From assembly GCA_003343995.1 (NCBI GenBank), contig QAKE01000042.1, positions 1 to 64,000 on the forward strand: DNA of 64,000 bases. The letters are read 5' to 3'. This document shows, one piece after another, positions 51,349 to 59,036 of the stretch. Origin of the DNA: Bacillota bacterium. Its GTDB lineage: Bacteria; Bacillota; Clostridia; Christensenellales; Borkfalkiaceae. The translations under genes were made by a program, and so were the position numbers. Each line of letters starts with the position of its first letter. Positions within the stretch are counted from its first letter, which is position 1. The notes below the pieces were generated by a model. It did no database searches and was not told the DNA's origin. It was given only the letters and a program-made list of their open reading frames with translations.

Positions 51349-52533
51349 ATGGCAAGATTTACTTTACCGAGAGATTTGTACTTCGGAAAAGGCTGCATGG
51401 AGGACGTTTTGAAAAACCTCAAGGGCAAACGGGCGATCATCGTCGTGGGCGGCGGCTCGATGAAGCGCTTCGGCTTCCTCGACAAGGCGGTCAACGCGTT
51501 GAAAGAGGCGAAATTCGAAGTGGAGTTGTTTGAAAACGTGGAACCCGATCCGTCGGTGGAAACGGTTATGCGCGGCGCGGAAGCGATGCGGAAGTTCCAG
51601 CCCGACTGGATCATTTCCATGGGCGGCGGCTCGCCCATCGACGCGGCGAAAGCGATGTGGGCGTTCTACGAATATCCCGATACCACCTTCGAGGCGCTCT
51701 GCATTCCTTTTAATTTTCCGGAACTCAGACAGAAAGCGAAATTCCTCGCGATTCCCTCCACCTCCGGCACGGCTACGGAAGTTACGGCGTTCTCGGTCAT
51801 CACCGACTATGCGAAGGGCATCAAATATCCTCTGGCGGACTTCAACATCACGCCGGACGTCGCCGTCGTCGATCCGCTGCTCGCGGAAACCATGCCCGCC
51901 AAACTCGTGGCGCACACCGGCATGGACGCGCTGACGCACGCGATCGAGGCGTACGTTTCCACGCTCAACGGTCCGTTTACCGATCCTTTGGCACTGAGAG
52001 CCATTCAGATGGTATTCGAGTATCTGCCCGCGTCCTACAAAGGCTGCATGGACGCGCGCGAACAGATGCACTACGCGCAGTGTCTCGCGGGTATGGCGTT
52101 CTCCAACGCGCTGCTCGGCATCGTGCACTCCATGGCGCACAAAACGGGCGCGGCGTTCTCCACGGGGCACATTCCCCACGGCTGCGCCAACGCGATTTAT
52201 CTGCCGTACGTGATCCAGTATAACGCGAAAGACGCAACCGCGCTCAAGAGATACGGCGATATCGCCCGCTTTGTCGGTCTGGAAGGCAAAAACGACGAAG
52301 AACTGATGCTCGCCCTCTGCGCGAAGATCGACGATTACAACAAGCAGCTTTCCATTCCCAAGACCTTGAAGGAATTCGGCATCGACGAAAAGGAATTCAA
52401 GGAAAAGGTGGGCGCCATCGCGGCGAACGCCGTCGGCGACGCGTGCACGGGCAGCAACCCGCGCTCCATCACGCCGGCGCAGATGGAACAGCTTTTCACC
52501 GCGATTTATTACGGGGATAAAGTAGATTTTTAA
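51349..52533 (+). CDS. Iron-containing alcohol dehydrogenase
   Basis: A 394-residue group III dehydrogenase. The nucleotide site is VVGGGSMKRFG and ISMGGGSPIDAAKAMW; the metal-binding histidines are in AHTGMDALTHAIEAY, VHSMAHKTGAAF and IPHGCANAI. It may reduce aldehydes such as lactaldehyde or acetaldehyde, or be a butanol dehydrogenase; substrate is not determinable. The 59 bases before it contain AAAAGGAG but no convincing promoter, so it may be co-transcribed with the phosphatase gene. Its TAA overlaps the next ATG. Confidence 0.93.
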   Translation: MARFTLPRDLYFGKGCMEDVLKNLKGKRAIIVVGGGSMKRFGFLDKAVNALKEAKFEVELFENVEPDPSVETVMRGAEAMRKFQPDWIISMGGGSPIDAAKAMWAFYEYPDTTFEALCIPFNFPELRQKAKFLAIPSTSGTATEVTAFSVITDYAKGIKYPLADFNITPDVAVVDPLLAETMPAKLVAHTGMDALTHAIEAYVSTLNGPFTDPLALRAIQMVFEYLPASYKGCMDAREQMHYAQCLAGMAFSNALLGIVHSMAHKTGAAFSTGHIPHGCANAIYLPYVIQYNAKDATALKRYGDIARFVGLEGKNDEELMLALCAKIDDYNKQLSIPKTLKEFGIDEKEFKEKVGAIAANAVGDACTGSNPRSITPAQMEQLFTAIYYGDKVDF

Positions 52534-53384
52534 TGAAGGAGTACGACGTCGTCGCGGTGGGGCTGGGCCCCGCCGCGACCAGCGCCGCCATTTACACGGC
52601 GATGGGCGGGTATAAAACCTTGCTCGTCGGCGAAAAGGGCGGCTCGCTTTACCGCGCGGAAAAAATCGCAAACTATTATGCCGGCGGCGAAATCGGCGGC
52701 AGGGAGCTTTTCGAGCGCGGATTAAAACAGGCGGAGGCGGTGGGCGCGCACGTTGTCTACCGTCAGGTGGTGGAAATCACCTTTGCCGAAAACGGCTTTC
52801 TGTTGAAAACGGCGGAGGAGGAATACGCCGCAAAGGCGGTGCTGCTTGCGACGGGCGTTGCCCGCAACAAGCCCAAGCTCGAGGGGCTGGACGCCTTCGG
52901 CGGCAAGGGCGTGAGCTGGTGCGCCGTGTGCGACGGGTTCTTTTACCGCAGGAAAAAGGTGGGCGTTTACGGCGCGGGCGAATACGCGGCGAGCGAGGCG
53001 AAATACCTTGCGGGCATCGGTTGCGACGTTACGCTGTTTACCGACGGCAGACCCGTTCCTGACGGCGCGGCGTTTGCGAACGGCGAAAAGCTCGGCGGAC
53101 TTTACGGCGGCGAGCGGTTAGAGGGCGTAACGCTTGCGAACGGCGAAAAACTTCCGCTTTCCGCGATGTTTATTGCGGAAGGGGTGGCTTCCTCCGGCGA
53201 TTTTGCGAAGATGCTCGGCATCGAAACGGAAAATAACGCCGTCAAGGTCAACGCGCGGTGCGAAACCAACGTGCCCGCGCTGTTTGCGGCGGGCGATTGC
53301 ACCGGCGGGCTTTTGCAGGTGGCGAAAGCCGTGGGGCAGGGCGCCGTCGCCGGCTTTGAAATCTGCCGTTATCTGAAAAAATAA
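52533..53384 (+). CDS. Thioredoxin reductase-like FAD oxidoreductase
   Basis: A 283-residue flavoprotein of the TrxB family, slightly shorter than the usual 310. The FAD loop is VGLGPAATSAAIYTA, an altered GxGPAG with Ala in place of Gly. The redox CxxC is in WCAVCDGFF, the NAD(P)H loop reads VYGAGEYAASEA, and the C-terminal FAD motif is FAAGDCTGGLLQVAKAVGQG. It is coupled to the alcohol dehydrogenase (TAATG), an uncommon pairing. No thioredoxin lies nearby, so the partner could be a ferredoxin or a thioredoxin elsewhere. Confidence 0.85.
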   Translation: MKEYDVVAVGLGPAATSAAIYTAMGGYKTLLVGEKGGSLYRAEKIANYYAGGEIGGRELFERGLKQAEAVGAHVVYRQVVEITFAENGFLLKTAEEEYAAKAVLLATGVARNKPKLEGLDAFGGKGVSWCAVCDGFFYRRKKVGVYGAGEYAASEAKYLAGIGCDVTLFTDGRPVPDGAAFANGEKLGGLYGGERLEGVTLANGEKLPLSAMFIAEGVASSGDFAKMLGIETENNAVKVNARCETNVPALFAAGDCTGGLLQVAKAVGQGAVAGFEICRYLKK

Positions 53385-53393
53385 ATAAAGCCG

Positions 53394-53427
53394 CGGCGGC
53401 GAACAATTTTGTTCGCCGCCGTTTTTG
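53394..53427 (+). terminator. Terminator after the TrxB-like gene
   Basis: Stem CGGCGGCGAACAA / TTGTTCGCCGCCG followed by five T. Confidence 0.88.
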
Positions 53428-53488
53428 TTTTCGCGTTTTGCGGTTTTGATAAAGCAACCGTTTAACAACTATGCGCAACGCTCGGTCA

Positions 53489-53517
53489 TTGAACCTTTCA
53501 TTTTTGCGTGTTATAAT
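53489..53517 (+). promoter_or_regulatory. Promoter of the 53547 esterase lipoprotein
   Basis: TTGAAC (53489-53494), 17 bases, TATAAT (53512-53517), 29 bases before the ATG. Confidence 0.72.
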
Positions 53518-53546
53518 CAACATAAGGAAAAGAAAGGAGAAAGACG

Positions 53547-54962
53547 ATGAAAAAATGGTTACTGATTTTTCTTTCCGCAATATTGTTTTTGACGGGCTGC
53601 GCGGGAAGGAATCCGCCGCCCGACGGTACGACGCCGAGCGATCCGCCGTCTACGGAACAGCCCGATACTCCGGATACTCCCGATACCCCCGATACTCCCG
53701 AACCGGAGGAGCCGACGTATTCCGTTGCGTTCGATAGCGCGGATTACGCCGTGGGCGCGGGAGCGAGCGCGCAGACGAGCATTACGCTTACCAACGCCGA
53801 AAACGCGACGTACGTTTCCTCCGCGCCGAGCGTCGTTTCCGTGTCGGAAAGCGGGGTGATCACCGGAATTGTGCTTGGCAGCGCGACGGTTACGGTCAAC
53901 GCCGTCGCAAAAAACGAAAGCAAGGATAAACTTTCCGCAACGTGCGAGGTGTTTGTAAATCCCGCAAGCTACGAAACGCTCGACGGCGACGAACCCACGG
54001 TAAAATGGCTGGGGCGTACGTTCACGGCGGCGGGCGCGGTCAATTGCTACAATACGGCGAGCGGGTTCGAGGCGGGCTTTTACGGTACGCGTTTTTCCGC
54101 GCGCATCGTCGCGGCGGGCAACAAAACCCCGCAGGTCTGCGTGCTCGTGGACGGAGAAACTTCGCCCACGGCGAAGATCGTCGATTTAACGAAGAACAAG
54201 GCGACGGCAACGTACGTGCTTGCGGAAAATTTGGAGGAGGGGGCGCATACGATACGCGTGTGCAAACTCACCGAACCGTTTACGACGTCGCTCGGGTTCG
54301 TCTCCTTGGAAACGGACGGTTATTTTCTCAACCGCCCGAAGGACAGGGCGCTCAAGCTGGAAGTTTACGGCGATTCTATCACCGTGGGGCACAAGAACAT
54401 GCGCACCACGGCGGAAGAACCTGACGATTCCGCCGATAAAATACAAAACGGCTGCATGACGTACGCGTGGCTTGCCGCGGAAAAGGTGAACGCGGAACTC
54501 AACGTAATGGCGCGCACGGGCATCGGCATATATTCGGCGTGGGGCAATCCCTTTATTTTGAAAAACAATTGGAATAAAACCTATCTTTCGGAAACGGATT
54601 TTCTGGCGACGGGTGCGGGCAATCCCGCGTGGGATTTCGATTTATACGTGCCGGACGTCGTCATCGTCAACATCGGCACGAACGATTATTGGTATCAGCG
54701 CAACGAAACGCTTTATAAAAAGGAAATGAAGGCTTTTTGCGAAAACCTGTTCGAAAAGTACGGCAGCGAAACGAAAATCGTGCTTGCGGGCGGAATGATG
54801 ATTACGGATAACATATCCGCAATGAAAAGCGTGGCAAAGGAATTTACCGCCGGAAACGTAACCGTGGTGAAACTGCCGATTTCGGCGGCAAACCACCCGC
54901 GCGTGGCGGATAACCGCGCCGCCGCAACTGCGTTGGCAAAACACATTGAAAGCATCGTTTAA
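53547..54962 (+). CDS. Surface lipoprotein esterase: Ig-like domain plus CE2-like SGNH hydrolase
   Basis: A 471-residue exported protein. The signal peptide ends in lipobox FLTGC (C18). A Pro/Asp/Thr linker with PDT repeats (about 22-52) follows, then a BIG2-like Ig domain (about 55-135; SGVITGIVLGSATVTVNAV). A jelly-roll domain (about 145-255) precedes a C-terminal SGNH hydrolase (about 265-471) with VYGDSITVG (serine), NIGTNDYW and SAANHPRV (histidine). The jelly-roll plus SGNH order is that of carbohydrate esterase family 2, which deacetylates plant polysaccharides. It probably acts at the cell surface on acetylated sugars. Confidence 0.87.
   Translation: MKKWLLIFLSAILFLTGCAGRNPPPDGTTPSDPPSTEQPDTPDTPDTPDTPEPEEPTYSVAFDSADYAVGAGASAQTSITLTNAENATYVSSAPSVVSVSESGVITGIVLGSATVTVNAVAKNESKDKLSATCEVFVNPASYETLDGDEPTVKWLGRTFTAAGAVNCYNTASGFEAGFYGTRFSARIVAAGNKTPQVCVLVDGETSPTAKIVDLTKNKATATYVLAENLEEGAHTIRVCKLTEPFTTSLGFVSLETDGYFLNRPKDRALKLEVYGDSITVGHKNMRTTAEEPDDSADKIQNGCMTYAWLAAEKVNAELNVMARTGIGIYSAWGNPFILKNNWNKTYLSETDFLATGAGNPAWDFDLYVPDVVIVNIGTNDYWYQRNETLYKKEMKAFCENLFEKYGSETKIVLAGGMMITDNISAMKSVAKEFTAGNVTVVKLPISAANHPRVADNRAAATALAKHIESIV
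53664..53699 (+). repeat. Four tandem 9-bp repeats encoding Asp-Thr-Pro
   Basis: GATACTCCG, GATACTCCC, GATACCCCC and GATACTCCC in a row, inside the linker of the esterase lipoprotein. Near-identical copies imply slippage-prone length variation of the linker. Confidence 0.85.
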
Positions 54963-54971
54963 ATAAAACGC

Positions 54972-55006
54972 GCCCCCGCTCCGAAATCGGAGCGGGGGCA
55001 TTTTGT
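54972..55006. terminator. Terminator between the esterase gene and the XRE pair
   Basis: Thirteen-base perfect stem GCCCCCGCTCCGA / TCGGAGCGGGGGC, T-rich to the right and A-rich to the left, serving both convergent units. Confidence 0.85.
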
Positions 55007-55007
55007 T

Positions 55008-55439
55008 TTATTCCCTGCCGACGAGATAATCGATGGTAACGTGCAAATAATCCGCAAGCGTTATAACGCTGTTCATTTGCGGTACTCTGTCGGTATGTAA
55101 CCATTGATACAAATGTCCGCTTTTTATATTACTGTCTTTTGCAAGTTGATATTGTGTTACGCCTTTTTCGTCCATAACTTTTTTTAATTGAAAGTGAAAC
55201 GGAGGGCAAGGTTTAAATGTCGCTTTGCCATTTTCGTCTTTGCCCAACATTAAAAAATCCAGAGAACACGCAAAAAAATCAGCTAATTTTATGGCGGTGT
55301 CTAACCTGATCCCCGTTTGCCCTCGCAACCATTTATAGATAGACGAGTTGCTTTTCATTTGCAAATACGTTTGTAATGTATAGATACTTGTGTCGCTTTC
55401 GCTCATAAGCGTTTTTAAATTATTTCCAAAGTGGCTCAT
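55008..55439 (-). CDS. XRE-family regulator with two HTH domains (paralogue 1)
   Basis: A 143-residue DNA-binding protein made of two Cro/CI-type helix-turn-helix units: residues about 5-65, ending SLDFLMLG, and about 80-143, ending HVTIDYLVGRE, joined by a linker with FKPCPPF. The second gene of a two-gene operon, 11 bases after its paralogue. The block is more AT-rich than the surrounding genes, which suggests acquisition. Likely role is repression of the divergent promoter. No effector domain is visible. Confidence 0.85.
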   Translation of the reverse strand: MSHFGNNLKTLMSESDTSIYTLQTYLQMKSNSSIYKWLRGQTGIRLDTAIKLADFFACSLDFLMLGKDENGKATFKPCPPFHFQLKKVMDEKGVTQYQLAKDSNIKSGHLYQWLHTDRVPQMNSVITLADYLHVTIDYLVGRE

Positions 55440-55504
55440 ATTAACATTATTTATAGTTCTCTGCCGACGAGATAATCGATGGTAACGTGCAAATAATCCG
55501 CAAG
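55015..55504. repeat. 44-bp direct repeat at the 3' ends of the two XRE genes
   Basis: The 44 bases at 55015-55058 are identical to those at 55461-55504 and encode the shared end of both proteins (ADYLHVTIDYLVGR). The rest of the genes is clearly more divergent, so this points to recent gene conversion or strong selection. Confidence 0.85.
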
Positions 55505-55888
55505 GGCAATAACGCTTGTCATTTGCGGAGTTGATTTACATATCATCCATTTATATATATGACCGCCTTTAAAATTCGTTTCACGCGTTAATTTGTATTG
55601 CGAAACATTTTTTTCCTTTAATACTTTTTTTAATTGCTCCCCGAATGGCGGACATGGTTTGAATTGCAAATTTTCATCGTCAAATTCTTTTTTGCCCATC
55701 AAATAATCAAGCGAACAATCAAAATAATTCGCTAATGCGATTGCATGGTCAAGATTGATGCCTTTTTTGCCGCGTAACCACATATATATCTGCGATACGT
55801 TGGATAAGTTCAGGTGTTCTTGTAATTGCTTGACCGTTATTTGCTTTTCATTGATTAAATCTTGTAAGATTTTAGGGAATTTGTCCAT
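55451..55888 (-). CDS. XRE-family regulator with two HTH domains (paralogue 2)
   Basis: A 145-residue paralogue of the downstream gene with the same plan: HTH one (about 2-63, ending SLDYLMGKK), linker FKPCPPFGEQ, and HTH two (about 80-144, ending DYLVGREL). Two HTH units in one chain let a monomer contact a two-half operator. The gene starts 9 bases from the inverted repeat at 55897, so it probably represses itself and the divergent small gene. Like its neighbour it is AT-rich. Confidence 0.86.
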   Translation of the reverse strand: MDKFPKILQDLINEKQITVKQLQEHLNLSNVSQIYMWLRGKKGINLDHAIALANYFDCSLDYLMGKKEFDDENLQFKPCPPFGEQLKKVLKEKNVSQYKLTRETNFKGGHIYKWMICKSTPQMTSVIALADYLHVTIDYLVGREL

Positions 55889-55896
55889 ATGTTTAG

Positions 55897-55908
55897 TATA
55901 TACACTTT
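55897..55908. promoter_or_regulatory. Operator copy 1 in the divergent XRE promoter region
   Basis: TATATACACTTT, the exact reverse complement of the copy at 55935-55946. It overlaps the likely -10 (TATACT on the minus strand) of the XRE operon. Candidate autoregulatory site. Confidence 0.6.
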
Positions 55909-55921
55909 ATTGTAAAATCGC

Positions 55922-55950
55922 TTGACTTTATACCAAAGTGTATATATAAT
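55922..55950 (+). promoter_or_regulatory. Promoter of the small 55979 gene
   Basis: TTGACT (55922-55927), 17 bases, TATAAT (55945-55950). The spacer holds the operator copy at 55935-55946, so bound repressor would block polymerase. Confidence 0.75.
55935..55946. promoter_or_regulatory. Operator copy 2 in the divergent XRE promoter region
   Basis: AAAGTGTATATA between the -35 and -10 of the plus-strand promoter; inverted relative to copy 1, with centres 38 bases apart. Confidence 0.6.
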
Positions 55951-55978
55951 AAAATTATAAAAACTCGGAGGTACGATA

Positions 55979-56281
55979 ATGGATTATTTAGGCAAGTTGG
56001 TGCGCGTTTTGGAAACGTTGGAAATTCATTTGCGCAACGATACCGATCCCGTGGAAATTGCGCGGGATAAAGAGGACAACGCCGCGAGGAAACGCATGAG
56101 CGAGGAAGTTTTTCCGCTGTTGACGCAAGCGCAGCAGAAAATTATCACCGATGCTTTTACTGCGACGGAAAGTCTTTACGAATATCTCATGCTGCGCGGT
56201 AAAACTTTGGGCTTTGCCCTCGGCGTCGCGCTCGGCACGGAAGCGATTACCGCGATAGAAGAATTTTTTTGTTGGGATTAG
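55979..56281 (+). CDS. Small unidentified protein controlled by the XRE pair
   Basis: A 100-residue protein, mostly helical and charged, with a C-terminal segment GKTLGFALGVALGTEAITAIEEFF. The pattern of two helices then a GF-LG-type helix resembles small clostridial proteins of the DUF6809 kind, but I am not sure. It has a strong GGAGG site and a consensus promoter, and is divergent from the two repressor genes whose operator overlaps its promoter. A regulated accessory protein is likely; whether it is an antitoxin, an immunity factor or something else cannot be said. Confidence 0.65.
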   Translation: MDYLGKLVRVLETLEIHLRNDTDPVEIARDKEDNAARKRMSEEVFPLLTQAQQKIITDAFTATESLYEYLMLRGKTLGFALGVALGTEAITAIEEFFCWD

Positions 56282-56293
56282 CGAATAATCCGC

Positions 56294-56323
56294 TTTACTT
56301 ATTTATCGGTTTTGTAGTATACT
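56294..56323 (+). promoter_or_regulatory. Promoter of the C_GCAxxG_C_C gene, probably giving a leaderless transcript
   Basis: TTTACT (56294-56299), 18 bases, TATACT (56318-56323). Six bases separate the -10 from the ATG at 56330, and no ribosome site is present. Confidence 0.55.
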
Positions 56324-56329
56324 GTTTCT

Positions 56330-56779
56330 ATGAACAGAGAAGATTTGGCGAGAGATTATTTCAAACAAGGCTATAACTGCGCGCAATCGGTCGCGCTGGC
56401 GTTTTCCGACGCCCTCGGCATGGACGAGCAGACGATATTGAAATGCGTTTCCTCGTTCGGCGGCGGCATGGGCAGACTGCGCGAAGTCTGCGGCACGGTT
56501 TCCGGCATGTTTTTCGTGCTGGGCGCGCTCCGCGGCTATTCCGATCCCAAGGACGCGGAGGGCAAAAAACGCCTTTACGCCGAGGTGCAGGAGCTTGCCG
56601 AACGGTTCCGCCGCGATAACGGCAGCATCGTCTGCCGCGAGCTTTTGGGCGTAGGCGGCGCCGAGCCGCCCGTTCCCGCCGCCCGCACCGGCGAATACTA
56701 TAAAAAACGCCCCTGCGCGGAGCTTTGCGCTTATGCGGCGGGCATTCTGGCGGAAAAACTCGCTTTAAACGAGCGGTAA
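56330..56779 (+). CDS. C_GCAxxG_C_C family redox-type protein
   Basis: A 149-residue protein with the conserved cysteine pattern that names the family: YNCAQSVALAF, SSFGGGMGRLREVCGTVSGM, IVCRELLG, and a C-terminal CAELC. Members are found in anaerobes and may bind metal or take part in redox chemistry, but no function is established. The ATG at 56330 matches the usual family start, and the -10 box is so close that the transcript is probably leaderless. Confidence 0.87.
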   Translation: MNREDLARDYFKQGYNCAQSVALAFSDALGMDEQTILKCVSSFGGGMGRLREVCGTVSGMFFVLGALRGYSDPKDAEGKKRLYAEVQELAERFRRDNGSIVCRELLGVGGAEPPVPAARTGEYYKKRPCAELCAYAAGILAEKLALNER

Positions 56780-56780
56780 T

Positions 56781-56809
56781 TTGACAAAGCACTTTCTTTT
56801 TAGTATACT
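56781..56809 (+). promoter_or_regulatory. Promoter of glnN
   Basis: Consensus TTGACA (56781-56786), 17 bases, TATACT (56804-56809), 30 bases before the ATG. Confidence 0.75.
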
Positions 56810-56839
56810 TTTTAGGAAACGAAACGCAGGAGATACACG

Positions 56840-58927
56840 ATGAAAATTCCCGAAATATTCGCGGAAAACGTATTTAACGACGAAGTAATGCGCAGCCGTC
56901 TGCCCAAGGAAACCTATCGGGCGATGCGCCACACGATAGACGAGGGCACGCCCCTCGAGCCGCACGTCGCCATGGTGGTGGCAAACGCCATGAAGGATTG
57001 GGCGATCGACAAGGGCGCCACGCATTACACCCATTGGTTTCAGCCGATGACGGGCATCACCGCCGAAAAGCACGATTCCTTTCTTTCCGTCAAGGGGGAA
57101 GGGGACATTATCATGGAATTTTCCGGCAAGGAGCTTATCAAGGGCGAGCCGGACGCGTCCAGCTTTCCCTCGGGCGGGCTCCGCGCAACCTTCGAGGCGC
57201 GCGGCTACACCGCGTGGGATCCCACTTCCTACGCCTTTATCAAGGACGGCACGCTTTGTATTCCCACGGCGTTTTGCTCGTACAGCGGGTTTGCGCTCGA
57301 TAAAAAAACGCCCCTTCTGCGCTCCATGGAGGCGCTCAACAAGCAGGCTCTGCGCATTTTAAGGCTGTTCGGCAATAAGGACGTAAAGCGCGTTTCGCCC
57401 ACCGTCGGGCCGGAACAGGAATACTTTTTAATCGATAAAGCCCTCTATGAACAAAGAGAGGACTTAAAGCTCACCGGCAGAACGCTTTTCGGCGCGAAAC
57501 CGCCCAAGGGGCAGGAGCTGGAGGACCATTATTTCGGCACTCTGCGCCCGCGCGTGCTCGCCTTTATGCAGGAGCTCGACGAGGAGCTTTGGAAACTCGG
57601 CATCTACGCGAAAACCGAGCACAACGAGGCGGCGCCCAGCCAGCACGAGCTTGCGCCGGTGTTCACCTCGGCGAACGTCGCGGCGGATCACAATCAGATC
57701 ACCATGGAGCTGATGAAAAAAATCGCGGGGAAGCACAACCTCGCCTGCCTGCTCCACGAAAAGCCCTTTGCCGGCGTAAACGGCAGCGGCAAGCATAACA
57801 ATTGGTCGCTCACCACCGACGGCGGCGTAAACCTGCTCGAACCGGGGAACTCCCCCTACGAAAACGCGCAGTTCCTGCTGTTCTTTACGGCGGTCATCAA
57901 GGCGGTGGACGAATATCAGGATTTACTCCGCGTTTCCGTCGCCACCGCGAGCAACGACACCCGTCTGGGGGCGAGCGAGGCGCCGCCCGCCATCGTATCC
58001 ATGTATATCGGCGAGGAGCTCGGCGCGATCATCGACGCCATCGATAAGGGCGTCAACCCCGCCGCCGCGGAAAAGCGGGTGATGAAACTCGGCGTCGATT
58101 CCCTGCCCGATTTCCCGATGGATTCCACCGACAGGAACAGAACTTCGCCGCTGGCGTTCACGGGGAATAAATTCGAGTTCAGAATGCTCGGCTCGTCCTT
58201 TTCGGTATCGGGCGCGAACTTCATCATGAACACCATCGTCGCGGAGGAGCTGGAGCAGTTTGCCGAAATTCTGGAAAGCGCGCCCGACTTCATGAAGGCG
58301 CTCAATGAGCTCGTGGCGAAAACGATACGCGAGCACAAGCGCATCATCTTCAACGGCAACAACTATTGCGGCGAATGGGTGAAGGAGGCAAAACGGCGCG
58401 GGCTTTTGAATCTCGCGTCCTCCGACGAAGCGCTGCCTTACTTCAAAAAACAGAAAAATATCGAGCTTTTCGCAAAGCACGGCGTGCTGAGCGCGGCGGA
58501 AGTGGAAAGCCGCACCGACATCATGCTGGAAAACTACGCGAAGAGCGTGCTCATCGAGGCGGCTTGCATGAGCGATATGGCGATGAAGGAAATTTACCCC
58601 GCCGTGGCGGAATATTCCGCGGTTCTGGCGGGCGAGGTGCTTGCCAAGCGCGGCGTCAGCGCGGCGATCAGCACCGAAAGCGAGCAATCGATTTTAGAAC
58701 AGCTCGCGCGTTTCGGCGACGACGTCAAGCGTTTTTCCGACGAGCTCGTCGGGCTTTTGGCGGAGGGGAAAAATTTCGCCGATTACGAAAGTCTGGCGCA
58801 TTTCTGCCGCAAAAAGATCATTCCGTGCATGGATAAGCTGCGCGCGGCGGCGGACGGCGCGGAGGCGATCACGGCAAAAAAATACTGGCGTTTCCCCACG
58901 TATTCCGATTTATTGTTCAGCGTATAA
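56840..58927 (+). CDS. glnN: Glutamine synthetase type III
   Basis: Makes glutamine from glutamate, ammonia and ATP. The 695 residues and the N-terminal FNDEVMRSRLPKETY are typical of the large type III enzyme. The metal and substrate motifs GPEQEYFLID, KTEHNEAAPSQHELAP, VNGSGKHNNWSL and NDTRLGASEAPPA are in order. The C-terminal third is the helical extension specific to this type. No P-II gene or amtB is adjacent. It is a single-gene unit with its own promoter and terminator. Confidence 0.96.
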   Translation: MKIPEIFAENVFNDEVMRSRLPKETYRAMRHTIDEGTPLEPHVAMVVANAMKDWAIDKGATHYTHWFQPMTGITAEKHDSFLSVKGEGDIIMEFSGKELIKGEPDASSFPSGGLRATFEARGYTAWDPTSYAFIKDGTLCIPTAFCSYSGFALDKKTPLLRSMEALNKQALRILRLFGNKDVKRVSPTVGPEQEYFLIDKALYEQREDLKLTGRTLFGAKPPKGQELEDHYFGTLRPRVLAFMQELDEELWKLGIYAKTEHNEAAPSQHELAPVFTSANVAADHNQITMELMKKIAGKHNLACLLHEKPFAGVNGSGKHNNWSLTTDGGVNLLEPGNSPYENAQFLLFFTAVIKAVDEYQDLLRVSVATASNDTRLGASEAPPAIVSMYIGEELGAIIDAIDKGVNPAAAEKRVMKLGVDSLPDFPMDSTDRNRTSPLAFTGNKFEFRMLGSSFSVSGANFIMNTIVAEELEQFAEILESAPDFMKALNELVAKTIREHKRIIFNGNNYCGEWVKEAKRRGLLNLASSDEALPYFKKQKNIELFAKHGVLSAAEVESRTDIMLENYAKSVLIEAACMSDMAMKEIYPAVAEYSAVLAGEVLAKRGVSAAISTESEQSILEQLARFGDDVKRFSDELVGLLAEGKNFADYESLAHFCRKKIIPCMDKLRAAADGAEAITAKKYWRFPTYSDLLFSV

Positions 58928-58929
58928 AA

Positions 58930-58970
58930 AAATGCGGAAAACTTTTTGTAGTTTTCCGCATTTATTTTTT
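58930..58970 (+). terminator. Terminator after glnN
   Basis: Thirteen-base stem AAATGCGGAAAAC / GTTTTCCGCATTT with an 8-base loop, then a T-rich tract. Confidence 0.88.
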
Positions 58971-58978
58971 AAAACCTA

Positions 58979-59007
58979 TTGTAAAGAGAGGATAATTATG
59001 GTAAAAT
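58979..59007 (+). promoter_or_regulatory. Promoter of the rubrerythrin gene
   Basis: TTGTAA (58979-58984), 17 bases, TAAAAT (59002-59007). A TATAAT further on (59013-59018) has no good -35 partner. Confidence 0.5.
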
Positions 59008-59036
59008 AAGACTATAATCAGACGGAGGAAATCGAT

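Noticed and set aside
53661..53702. Short tandem repeats as a CRISPR-like array
   Set aside because: Units are 9 bp with no spacers and lie in frame inside a Pro/Thr linker.
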